Shown piece by piece: positions 23,963-34,776 of a stretch of 64,000 nt of DNA. Where the stretch lies: contig JAEHOE010000059.1 in NCBI GenBank assembly GCA_016858145.1, positions 186,001 to 250,000 on the forward strand, in the 5' to 3' direction. Under the pieces are notes generated by a model, which did no database searches, was not told the DNA's origin, and was given only the letters and a program-made list of their open reading frames with translations. Positions within the stretch are counted from its first letter, which is position 1, and each line of letters begins with the position of its first letter. This DNA comes from Edaphochlamys debaryana (Eukaryota > Chlorophyta > Chlorophyceae > Chlamydomonadales). The translations under genes and the position numbers were made by a program.

Positions 23963-26900
23963 ATGGACGTCAGGGCCCTATCGCACCTGGGGGCTGGGCC
24001 TTCTGGTCGCGGCGGGTGTTGCGGCCCCTGTCCGGTGCCGTCAAGGCACGCGGCGCTCAGGCGGCCGAGTGCACCTGCGCACCCGAACAAGCCTCCAGCT
24101 GCGAGCTGCATCCGGCTTGCTCCATCCCACCAAGCGCGTGGGCAGGTAGCGGCGACAGCAGTGGCCGCAGCCGCAGCGACAGACCCCAGCCCGCCGCGCA
24201 CTCTCCTCAGCGGCGGGGCGCTCTGCCCTCGCCGGCGGAGCGGCTGCGGCCGCCTCAGCAGTGCCGCCCCGACCGCATGCGCCCTGCAGCAGCCCGCAGA
24301 CCCAGCGGCGATGCGGCAGCGTCGCCCGCGCCTAGGACGCGGCGAGGCGGCGGCGCCCGCTGACGGCGCCGCTGGGCCTGCCGACGCCGCCGCTGCCTCG
24401 CACACCGGCCACCTGACACGACAGCACCCGGGACCCAGCTCGCCCGGGCCGGGCGGGGCTCCCGATGCCATATCTTCCTCAGCCTCCGCTGTCAGTCACG
24501 GGGTTGGGGAGGAGTTCGTGGATCTAGGGGAGGGCGTGGTGGCGAGCCGGTGTTTCCCCGCCACTCCCTCGGGTTCCGGTCCCTGCGCCCCTCCGTCCCT
24601 CCAAACCAGGCGGGACTTGGACGCAGTCATGGGTCTGACACGTAAGCTCCGTACGGCACCCACGTGGCGGGAGCTGCGGCGGCTGCTGGCGGCGGCGCCG
24701 CCTGGGCTGGTCGACGCTGGCCACCTGGCGACGGCGGCCAAGCGGCTGCGCGTCGTGACGCCGCCGCCGCCGCCGCCGCCACCGGGTTCGCGCGGCGGCC
24801 GGGAGCGCTCGGCGTTCCGTGCATTCGTGGGAGGACTGCTGGAGCTGTCGGGGTGGGTTGGCACGGGTGCGGGCATGGGTTTGGGCTTGGGCTGCCTGTA
24901 CAGTCGTGTGGGGGCGTTCTCGGGGGCTGCCGTAGCCTCGCGGAGTTATGGGGGTGGGTGTGGGTGAGGGAGGGGACTGAGGGTGCAGGGTTAGTGATGG
25001 CGCCCCGCCTCTGCCCCGCCCTCTCGCAGGCCACTCCTCCCCGACATGGAACCGTCGCCGTTGGTGGCGGTGCTGTACGGCGCATCTGCCGTACATCACG
25101 CGCCGCCGGCGGCCTGGATGACGGTCTGGCTGCAGGCGGCGGCGGCGCATCTGGCGGCGGACGCCTGGGGGCCACGGGAGCTGTGCAACGCGGCGACGGC
25201 GCTGGGGCGGTTGTCGTACGACCCAGGGGAAGCATGGCTGGGGCCGCTGTGCGAGACGGCCACCCGCCACATGCAACCCGCCCCTACCCCTGCGCCTACC
25301 CCTGCGCCGCCACACCGCAACCCGAAGGCGGCGGGCCCGCTTGTGGGGGTGCCGGAGCGGGGTGCCGGGTGTCTGACACCGCAGGGCCTCAGCCAGCTGG
25401 CGTGGGGCCTAGGCCGGCTGGGCTTCTGCCCGCCGCAGCCCTTTTGGGACGCGTTCTTTCGCGAGTCGGGGCGCCAGCTGCCCGGCTTCACCGCCCAGGG
25501 CCTCGCCAACACGCTGTGGGCCCTGGCGGTGCTACGCCCCGAACCCCCGGGTCCCTGGGTGACGGCCGCGGGCGCAGCGTTCCGGCGCCTGCTGCCCTCG
25601 GCCAGCTCGTTCGAGCTGTCGCTTGGGGCCTGGGCGCTGGTGCGGCTGGGCTTCCAGCCGGCGGGCGACTGGCTGGCGGGGTTCCTGGCGGCGGCGCACC
25701 GCGCGCTGCCCGCCGCGGAGCCGGAGCACGCGGCGCGCGTGCTGTGGGTGCTGGCGGTGCAGGTGCGTGGCGTGCTACGCGTGGCATGTGTGCGGTGGTT
25801 GAGGCACCGTCTTGTTGGCTTCTATCGGGCGATTGGCCACACAGTACAAGCCGGGCGGTCGAGAGGCGTGCGTGCCGCGACGCGATGCTTTGCCCCAGGG
25901 CCACGCCTGGCACGTGCACACCTTCTCTCATACGTCTCCGCACTCCGCACTGTGCAGTGCTGAGCCGTGCCGTGCTGTGCGGCGTGCTCTGCGTGCTGTG
26001 CAGGGCGTGACGCCGCCCGACGACTGGATCGCGCGCTGGCTGAGCAGCGCCTACGTGCGGCTGCTGGAGGCGGACTGCACGGCCCTCGCCACCATGGCGT
26101 GGTCCCTGGCGCGGCTGGGGTGAGCAGGGGGGGGGGGGGGGACGCAGGGGGGGGTGGTAAAGGAGACGGCGTGGTACCTGGCGCGGCTGGGGTGAGGGGT
26201 CAGAGGGGGGATGGTGTGGGGTTGGGGTCCCATGACAAGGTCTGACCCGAGCAGGGCGGTGCAGGTGGGGCGCGTGGTCCTTGGTGCGGCTGGGGTGAGC
26301 AGGCTGGGGTGGCTGGGTGGGGGTCGTGAAGACGGTGGTAGGCGCGTTGCGGGGCTTGGTCGCTGGCGCGGCTGGGATGAGCAGACAGAGTGGGGGATGA
26401 TGTAGGGTTGGGTTCCAATGGGAAGGTTGGGGTCAAGACGTGGGGGGGCGGGGGCGAGGCGATGGAAGCAGATATGCGGGGGAGGAGCTCCGCGGGCCGG
26501 CGCAGGGTGGGGTGGTGTGGCGAGATTCCGGCCCACGGCTTGAAGGGGCAAACGCTTCTCGTGCACGGCCCTAACCCGGCTACATGTCGCTCCCGCCGCC
26601 TCCTCCGCAGCATCCGGCCCGGGCCGCGCTGGACCGAGCTTCTCCTGGCCTCTGCCTGGGAGGCCCCACTGCGCGCCTTCGCCCCCCACGACCTGGCCCT
26701 GTTGCTGTGGGGCCTGGCGCACGGCCGCGCCATCCCCGAGCCCGCCTGGATGGACGAGTTCTGGTGGGGAGGCGGAGGGGGAGGAGGAGCGGTCGGGTGG
26801 TTGGCGTGGGGGAGGCTCGTGGGGGCGACCTGGGGCGGCGCTTGGAGGCCGGGCCGAGCCTAGGGGGCCGGGCCGTACCCCTAGGTGGCTCCCCCCTAGG

Positions 26901-27986
26901 CTACCCCTGGTCGGGCGTAACTCCATCTTCGCAGCCCCCGACCGCCTACGGCGCTGACCCCATCCCGACCCCAACCTGCAACCCATGCACCCCGACAGGC
27001 TCGTGTCCTACCGTCGCCTGCGCTCCTTCGCCCCACGCCACCTGGCGCTACTGCTGTGGAGCTGCGTCACCCTGGGCCAAGCGCCCACGGCCCAGTGGCT
27101 GGCCGGCTACGAAGCCGTGACGGCCGCCGCCATGCGGTCGAGATCGCTGTCGGCCGAGGGCATCTCGCTCGTCATCTACTCGTACGGCATGCTGGAGATC
27201 TCGCCATCTGCAGATTGGCTGGCCGAGCTGTACGACGCCAGCCTCGAGGCGGGCTTGGAGGCCGAGGCCGGGGCATCGGCGGTTGCGGCGGCTGCCGCCG
27301 CCTTTGACGGTTGGACCTCGCTCGGCCTCGAGCGGTTAATCTGGGGAGTCGCCAAGGCGGCGCCGCCGCCCGACGCGCTGCCCAGCCGGGCCTGGGTGGC
27401 AGCGTTCCTCGACCGCTTCGCCGTACAGGTGTACGACGACGGGACGTACGGCAACCTGGCCAACGCGATGTTCGCGCTGGCGCTGCTGGGCGTACGGCCG
27501 GGCGGGGCCTGGCTGGGCCTGGTCATGGCCCGAGTGGACGAGCTGTCGGACGATTTTGGCCAGGCAACGTTGGTCAAGCTGGCGTGGGCGCTTCCGCGGC
27601 TGGCAGGGCACGGGCCCAGAAGCGCCGGCGCCGGCGCCGGTACCGGCACAGGCGCAAGCGTTGCGGGCAGAGGCGCAGGCTCGCGGGCGGCCGGAGGCGT
27701 AAGAGCAGGGCCCGCAGGCGGCGCCAAGGCAGTGGCAGCCGGAGCTTCTCAGGGCGGGGCAGGGGAGGCCGAAGGGGAGGCGGAAGGGGAGGCGCGGGGG
27801 CTGGACTTCTCCGCCTTTGACCCCGTAGCCCCAGAGCAGCTGGCGGCTTGGCAGCGGCTGCTGCAGGCGCGCATGCGGGTGATCATGGGTCTGCGGCCGG
27901 CGGGGGCGCGGGGGAGGGTGCGGGGGCCGCGTGTGGCGGCGCGGCGCGGGGGGCTGACCGGGGAGGCCAGGGGCCGGGGGAGCTGA
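23963..27986 (+). CDS. OPR/TBC2-like helical-repeat protein, probably an organelle RNA factor
   Basis: Exons 23963-24852, 25030-25762, 26004-26119, 26611-26763 and 26999-27986 join without phase error to 959 aa. From about residue 215 the protein is made of repeats of about 38-45 aa built as PxxxWxxxF...LxxFxPxxLxxLLWALAxLG, for example GLSQLAWGLGRLGF, GLANTLWALAVL, HDLALLLWGLAHG and NLANAMFALALLGV. This is the pattern of green-algal TBC2 and related octatricopeptide-repeat factors, which bind organelle mRNAs and control their translation or stability. The first about 200 residues are Ala/Pro/Arg-rich and could include a transit peptide. The target RNA cannot be read from sequence. Intron 3 contains three extra copies of the exon 3 edge. 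A long Ala/Gly/Lys segment lies near residues 845-900. The start ATG is the first in a long open exon, so the true start could be further in. Confidence 0.85.
26096..26385 (+). repeat. Four copies of OPR exon 3 3' edge, three of them intronic
   Basis: The true edge GCGCGGCTGGG|GTGAGC ends at 26119. Copies at about 26169-26196, 26270-26300 and 26353-26385 keep the preceding GCGTGGTNCCTGG-type sequence. The first two keep GTGAG; in the third the donor G is A (GGGATGAGC). The spacers also resemble each other, so this is a degenerate tandem array of about 75-100 bp units. Confidence 0.9.
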
Positions 27987-28742
27987 GGGGCGGCGAGGGG
28001 AAGGGGTCGCGAGGTGGGGTGGAGGAAGAGTGACGGAGATGTAAGACGGCATCCCGTCGCTCTACCGTCACCAAGCGTGTCACCCCATAAAGCCGTAGCG
28101 GTCCGCTGAGGATGTGGCAGTGAGGATGCGGGACTTAGGAGGGACTCCTGGCGGGACTGGCGAGTGGCGGCTTACCGCACGGGGAGTTCGTCCTGGTACG
28201 TGGAGATGCACGGCGCTGCCCAAGCGCACATGGCGAGTCTGCAAGCATAAACGTCAAACATGACATAGCCTTGCCGTGTATGCACTGAGAGCGCCTGGGC
28301 AAACTCTTGGCGTGCTCAGCCAATCCGCATGTGCGTGCGACTGAAGCACGCTCCAACACTCTTCGACCTTACGAACAAATAAAGACTCAGCTAGTGCGTA
28401 GCCTTGGCCTGCTGGACGTAAGAGCAACGCAGCGCTTCGAGCATGCAGCATGTCCGCGCGCGCCCCTGCACAGCTCGACCGCCGGGCGGTAAAGCAAGAA
28501 GTCGTCACCAGACGATAGCTGCTTGCTAGGTGCTGGTGCCGGAGTTATAGACGGCGTCAGGGGTTTCGCCGTGGCGCCAGCACCCGCGCTGGGCCCCCAC
28601 GACCCTCCACGCGTCCGTTTGCTCTGCTCCGGCGAAAGGTGCGTGGGCCACCACTGTAAATCGATCAACTGTATCATTGGCATCAACCCTGGTTGATCCC
28701 ACGCTCCTCCCTCTGCTGCGCGTTTCAGGGGCCCCCTCCCGG
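27987..28742. other. Intergenic between the OPR gene and SRCR gene A
   Basis: Holds the OPR 3' UTR and the SRCR-A upstream region. Two TGTAA signals are present (28040 and 28655). No open frame here has recognisable content. Confidence 0.5.
28040..28044 (+). other. Candidate poly(A) signal TGTAA, OPR gene
   Basis: This is the first TGTAA after the OPR stop, only 54 bp downstream. A second at 28655-28659 would give a 3' UTR of about 670 bp, so either may be used. Confidence 0.4.
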
Positions 28743-31700
28743 ATGCGCTCCCACCCTTGGCCCCGCCTGCGCGGGCGCGGGCGCACCCTGGACAACCCCA
28801 GCCGGCAGGCCGCCCTCCGCGCCCTCCTGACCTGGGCCCTGGGCTGCGCCCTGAGGACATGCGGGGTGAGCCACCTGGGCCCTGGGCTGCGCCCTGAGGA
28901 CATGCGGGGTGAGCCACCTGGACCCTGGGCTGCGCCCTGAGGACATGCGGGGTGAGCCACCTGGGCCCTGGGCTGCGCCCTGAGGACATGCGGGGTGAGC
29001 CACCTGAGCCTACGGTGTCAAGGCTCAGCTGGCACTTGACACGAATCCGGGGCCTCCATACGTCATACCCCTGCGTACGATCAAGCCGCCCTGTATGGCC
29101 CCGCCGCCCCGGCCTGGCACCCCCTTTTCCCCGCAGGCTGTTGCACCGCCCCCGTACGTCAGCAGCCTGGGCTCCGCAGCCGCCCGCCTACGCAGGCGAA
29201 CCCGCGGAGCCGGAGCCGTTTCCGGCCCCGCCAGAGGAGCAGCAGCCGCAGCGGCCCGGGGATGACCCCACACGGGTGCCGACGCGCTTTGACTTCTCGC
29301 CTCCAGAAGTGCATTCGCCCTATCCTGGTGGGTGAGGGACCGCGGGGTGTCTGCTTCCATTCTGAGACGACCCTGTTGGCAGCGGTAGACACCTTGCCCT
29401 GGGCCGTGCCAGGCCCCCGCCGCACCGCTCCACACCCATTGCACGAGCGTGAGGGTTACTACGCATTAACCCACCCCTTGCTCACTACCGGTACTGGGCC
29501 CACCCCTTATTACTAATCCCGCAAGGCCGTCCCGGTGCTTCCCTGCAGACGACTGGCACCCGCCGGAGGGGTTTGGAGAGAATGGCCCGCCCGCCTACCC
29601 CTCGCACCCCCTGCGGCCGCCGTATTGGCCGTCATGTGGGTCAGCGCGCTCGGCAGCAGGGGGGTCGCACCGCTCTACTACTGGGAATGCGGAAGCACTG
29701 CGCAGGCTCTGCTGTGTGCGCTCTGCCGTACATAAATCATATATATCACAACGTACGCCCTTGTGCGCCGGCACCCTTTTGCTTGACGTGCTGCGCAGGG
29801 CCCTCCAATCCCCGTTTCCCGGTCAGGCCGCCCCGCGCACCCTACTGGCCGTCCAGGCCGTTCTTCCCGCGCTGGCCGCCCTGGCAGCCCCCATCGCCCC
29901 AGGCGCCGCCCGCCCCTCAGCTGCCCCTGCGCCTGGCGGGGGGGGCCAGACCCAGCGAGGGAGTGGTGCAGGTGGGGGGGAGGTGGGGGGGGAGAGACCT
30001 GCTGCACCCCTGCTAGCTTGAACGCATGTAGAAGGGCTTGAGCGGCAAAACGTTCTGACCGTGCCGTACAGGTGTACGACGCGGCGAGCGGGGAGTGGGG
30101 CTCCTTCTGCCTGCCGGAGAAGCGCTTCGTGTTCCAGCCTGCCAAGGGCGACATGTACGACGTGGCCAAGCTCATCTGCCGCCAGGTGGGTGGTGGGGTC
30201 AGCACCAGATGACACCGCCCAGTAAGCCGCCTTCCTACATACAGAACATCTACGATGGTGGTTCCAAGCTCGACACAAACACCTGCCCTAACCCCCTTCC
30301 CCGGTATGCCTCAATGCCCTGTCCCCGGCGGCCCGCCGTAATCCCCCGCTTCCACCCCCACCGCACCACACACCCCCACGCAGCTGGGCCTGCCCTGGTT
30401 CGCCGCGCGGCTGGTGCACCCCGGCACGCTGGGGCCGAACGGCACGGCGGCGGCCCAGGGGGCCCGGGCTAAGGTGTTGGCTCCCACGCAGGACTGGAAC
30501 TGCGGGATGTGAGCGAGCGAGCGGGGGTGGGGGGTGGGCGTGGAGAACTCACTGCGGGCGCCAAGGGGTAACGGGGAAGCGTGTCACGGGGTCTGCCCCC
30601 ATGGGAGAACGTCGACCACCCGGGCCCGTACTTCCTCTGCGCCAGCACACAGAGAGACTCCCGTGACGGCCCCTCTCCCCGGCCCCTCCTGGATGGCGCC
30701 TCAGGTGTCCGGTGGCTGACCGGTTGGCTTCGGTGTTCGACTGCGAGCGGGTGAGGGGCCGGGGGGGTGGGATTCCGGCGGGGTAACAGTATCCAGTCTG
30801 GGGCAGCGGCGCTTGCTCGAGGGTGCGAGGCACGAGTTTTACTCGCTAGAACTGCAGGCAGTCATGATGTCAGTGCTTGAGGATGTGAGGCATGCCCTTC
30901 GTTTGCTGGGACGGCAGAGAACCTGACAGTACGGCAGAGTACAGTAGTCAGGGGCAGCGGTGCTTGCTCGATGATGCGAGGCACGAGATCAGATAGCTAG
31001 AGCCATGATGTACGAAACCCGTACGCCTGAACCCACCCTGAATGTACGGCATGCCGTACATGCCGTAGGTTTTGGTGCTGGACGAGCTGGCGCCGCACTG
31101 CAACGCCGCCGCCGTGGATTCGGCCGGGTACGGGCGGCGCAACCTTTGTGGCAACTGGAGTCGTGTGCCCGGGTAAGCGCGGGTGGGTGGGAGGGAGGGT
31201 GGGGGAGCCATGCGATGGGGGAAGGCACCCCTGGGGAAAGGCATGAAACGACGACGCCTGTTGCAGCCAGCCCTGGTGGTGGGAAATGCTTACGGTAATT
31301 GGAGGGAGGTGGGCTTGCGGTACCGTGGGCTTTAATCCTGCGCCCATCCCCCATCCCCTCATCCCCACGCCCTCCCGCCTCTCCGTCGCCGCCGCCGCCG
31401 CCGTCGCCCCCGCTGGCCCCCATCGTCCCACAGCACCTCCTGGTCAACTTCACCACACGGTGAGGGGACCCGTTGGCCTTCCCGCTTGATGACGTAATGC
31501 ACACACGTGTTCCCGGCCAACCACCTGCCTCGCTCTGCGCCTTCTCCCCACACCGCAGTTGTGTCCACAGCATTGTGAGCCCCGTCACCGGCACCGAGCT
31601 GGGACCTGATGGCAAGCGCGTCAGCCGGGGGCGGCCCGAGGTGCTGATGCCCGGGCCCGGGGGGGGGCAGCCCGTGTGGGGCACGGTGTGCGCCGGCGTC

Positions 31701-34700
31701 GCCTGGCCGCCCGATGCTCTGCTTCGGGTGCGTGAGCGGCTCATCAAGGGCGGGTGCTCAAGCGAGAGGGTGCTTGGTGGGCAGCAACAGGGAGGACATA
31801 CACGGCCTGAGGTTGGTGCAAGCGTGTGTACCCAACCCGCAAGCTCCGTTAGGGCCAGAGCCGGGGCCTCAGCTGCATGTGCGTGGGTCCGCTTGGCGCT
31901 TGACCCGTTTATGCGCTTACCACCCATCCAGTACGCCGCCTACCAGAGGTGGTCCCCCCCCTCCCCTCCGTAACCCTCTCCGCAGTACGCCTGCCGCGCC
32001 GCCGGCCTGCCCTGGCGCAACCCCTGGTGGACCCTTGGCCGCTCCACGCCCCGCCTGGCGCCCCCCTCCGTCCCCATGCACTGGCTCTACGCGGAGGCCT
32101 GCGAGCTGACCCCACAGGGCCTGGCGTGCGGACTGGTGGCGGAGCCGCAGCAGGCGGCGGAACTGCTCAACGCCAGCCGGATCGCGGCGGGATCCAGCGA
32201 ATACAGTGGATCCAGTGGATCGAGTGGATCCGGGGCCGGGTGCGTGGATCTGGGTCCCGTTGCGGCGAAGTTCCTGCAGTTGGCGCTGGAGAAGTGTGAC
32301 GTCAGGGCCCGGCGGGGTCACGTGTACGACACGGTTGTCACGTGCAGGCCCGGTGAGGCGTGGGGGGTACTAGTGGCGCCACGAGGCCGTGAGGGGATGC
32401 TCGAGAAGATGGAGGGTCGGGGCTTGGAGTGACTAACCTTTGGAAATCCCGCATGTCCTCCCCCCTGTTCCTGCCTGGGTCCGTCCCCACAGACGCCCCT
32501 GCGTGGCCCGCCCTCCAGCCGCCGCCGCCCCCCGCGCCGCCCTCGCAGCCCCTGCCCATCCTCAACGACGTCCAAGTCCGGGGTACCGAGGTTTTTGACA
32601 ATGTGGTGAGCTGTGCTAGGAGCACAACAACGTTGCAAGTATCGGCTTCCAATTGCCCTCCAGTACGCCATAGTGGAGCTGAGCGCGTCACTGACCACCT
32701 TTCCCCCCCTCTTAAGTCTTAACCCTCCCCTTTCCCTCAATTCCCCCCCCCCATGCCCTCCCCCTCAGTACGCCATGGTGGAGCTGGGCGTGCGGCCCAG
32801 CGCCAGCGCCGACCCCGTGTGGGGCACCGTTGTACGGGAACCGGTCTTCGAGGAGGCCCCGCGGGGGCTGGCGCGCTCGGCCGCGGCCGCAATCTGCGCG
32901 CAGCTGACGGCCGGGCGCCGCACATACGGCTACTGGGCGCGGCTGGGAGTTGACTATGGGACGCGGGGGTGGGGGCGGGGGTTTCCGACTCTGGCGGAGT
33001 GGCGGGGGGTGCCGGTGGTCGCACATGACGTGGACTGCCGGGGCTGGGGCGCGGGCGTGCGGTTTGACCAGCAGCCCGATGACCCCTGGCTGAAGTTACC
33101 ACCCGAGGGCTGGGCGCCAAACATTACAATGTGCAGGTGAGATGATGCGGGTGGGTGGGAAGGGAAGGGTGCGGAAGGGATGAGAACGGCGGTGGTTGTG
33201 TGGAGGTAGGAGAGGTAGGGACCGGGTTGGTGGATGGGCTGGCGCAGCTCCAGCCCCTCCAGACCCCAACACACTGCCCCCCGCCCCCGCACCCCTACCC
33301 CCCCGACCCCCGACCCCCGACCCCCGACCCCCGACCCCCGACCCCCGACCCCCGACCCCCGACCCCCGACCCCCGACCCCCGACCCCCGACCCCCGACCC
33401 CCGACCCCCGACCCCCGACCCCCGACCCCCGACCCCCGACCCCCGACCCCCGACCCCCGACCCAAATCAGGGTGACCCCCGCCCGGCCCTTCCCCGCGGG
33501 AGGCATCAACCTGGACAGCGACGTCAACGTGTGGTCCAACCGGCTCCTGGCCTGCAGCGGTGAGCTGTGGGCCGAGCCCGCTTCATTCCTTCCTGTCGAC
33601 CTTCGGTTGGGCCTGGCACCCTCGCCTGACACCCTGTGACCTGGGCCTCAGTCAGGACTGCGCCCTGGGCCCTGGGCCCTCCTGGGCCCCAACTCACACC
33701 GCTTCCCCGCACCTCCGCACGCCCCCACTCGCCTCCGCAGTGGTGGAGTGCGGCCGTGACTTTGCTGACGTGGACACCGTGCTGAGCCTGCGCCTAGCGG
33801 GCGGCGGCAACAGCAGCTGGGGCCGGCTGGAGGTGCTGCTGCAGAGGTGGGCGGACGGTGGGCGGGGGCTGGCGCGGGGTTTGGGGCTCCAGGGCCGGTC
33901 GTTTGGGTTGGGTATGGGGGAGGGGCGACGGGGAGTGCCATGCTGCCATCGGCTTCTGTCCCGTCCCGCCGCAGGCTGGGGTACGAAAACTTCGGCTTTG
34001 GCAGCGTGTGCGCCCACGGTTTCAGGTTGGAGCAGGCGCAGGTGAGGGGTGCGGGCAGGGAGCTGCGGGGGGAAAGCGACACCCGGGCAGCTTTTGAGGG
34101 TCTGCTTCTGCTGCACCAACCATTTGGCGCCTTAGCTACCCGCTACCCCGGACCCTCACCCCAGGCCGTGTGCCGAGACCTGGGCCTGGGCTGGACCGAT
34201 GCCCGGATCCTGCCAACCACTGCCGTACCAACCGCCAACGGCTCCGTACCGATCGGCATGGACGGCTTCGAGTGCAAGCCGGCGCCCGCCACGCGCCTGT
34301 CCTTCCAGCGCGACTGCAAGCAGCCGTTCCGGGGTGACTCACTGCCGTACTGCGGCCACGATACGGACGTTGTGATGGCGTGCGGCGGAGAGTGTGAGTG
34401 GAGGCGCGGCTCGGGGCCTTCATAGTGTCATCGGGGCTGGGAGCCGCGGGCGAGCGGAGCCACTAGGGTTTTAGGGGTGCATGTACAGCCACCTTGCGTG
34501 CGGTGCCCAGGCCTCGGTCTAAAGTACCGGTAGGTTCTTGCAGTTCCCACCCGCCTGGATGGTGTCAGCATGACCTGTGTGCACGGCTGTACGCCCCCCT
34601 GCCCCTATGGTCCCGCAGCGCCGCCGCTGGACTACCCTTCGCCCAGCCCCTCGCGGCCCCCCGGCTACGGCGCCTCGCCCGGCCCATCGCCCAGTCCGTC

Positions 34701-34776
34701 ATACGGCTCGGCACCGCCCGCCTACGGATCCACGTCATCTCCCGCCCAGCCGCCGCCGATGTACGGCACGCGCTGA
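28743..34776 (+). CDS. SRCR gene A: secreted scavenger-receptor-type protein with Pro-rich tail
   Basis: Predicted extracellular protein with four SRCR-like modules, paralogous to genes at 45284 and 56219. Exons: 28743-28865, 29180-29327, 29549-29635, 29799-29971, 30072-30185, 30384-30508, 30705-30750, 31069-31172, about 31309-31459, 31571-31727, 31986-32352, 32493-32605, 32769-33136, 33471-33559, 33741-33846, 33975-34041, 34165-34393, 34619-34776. Exon 1 encodes a basic then hydrophobic leader (ALRALLTWALGCAL) that fits a signal peptide. Modules: LPLRLAGG...VAKLICRQLGLPW; GRPEVLMP...PVWGTVC...YACRAAGLPW; YAMVELG...PVWGTV; and a canonical SRCR, WGRLEVLL...GSVCAHGF...AVCRDLGLGW. The tail is rich in PSPSPS and YGS, typical of hydroxyproline-rich wall glycoproteins. 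The junction after exon 8 does not keep phase: one extra G compared with gene B. That may be a sequence error, a shifted site, or a real lesion. Confidence 0.8.
28831..29002 (+). repeat. 43-bp tandem array of SRCR-A exon 1 3' edge plus donor
   Basis: Four units start at 28831, 28874, 28917 and 28960. Each has the end of exon 1 (ending ACATGCGGG) and the donor GTGAGCCAC. The first unit is the real exon edge. The others are near-perfect copies, so four equivalent donors stand 43 bp apart. Confidence 0.95.
32661..32690 (+). repeat. Copy of SRCR-A exon 13 5' edge with acceptor
   Basis: CAG|TACGCCATAGTGGAGCTGA repeats the true acceptor and exon start CAG|TACGCCATGGTGGAGCTGG at 32766, about 105 bp upstream of it. 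An equivalent copy exists in SRCR gene B. The ATA codon (real exon ATG) shows some divergence. Confidence 0.9.
33299..33461 (+). repeat. (CCCCGAC)n minisatellite in SRCR-A intron 13
   Basis: About two dozen near-perfect 7-bp units end just before the exon 14 acceptor AAATCAG. They act as a very long C-rich tract. The long Pro-Asp-Pro-Arg frames this creates are artefacts. Confidence 0.95.

Noticed and set aside
28680..28705. Sequence resembling the 5' end of 18S rRNA (CTGGTTGATCC)
   Set aside because: The match is only about 11 nt and the following sequence does not resemble rRNA.
33155..33639. Pro-Asp-Pro-Arg repeat protein frames on the plus strand and Gly-Ser-Gly frames on the minus strand
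   Set aside because: They are translations of the (CCCCGAC)n intron minisatellite in SRCR-A.
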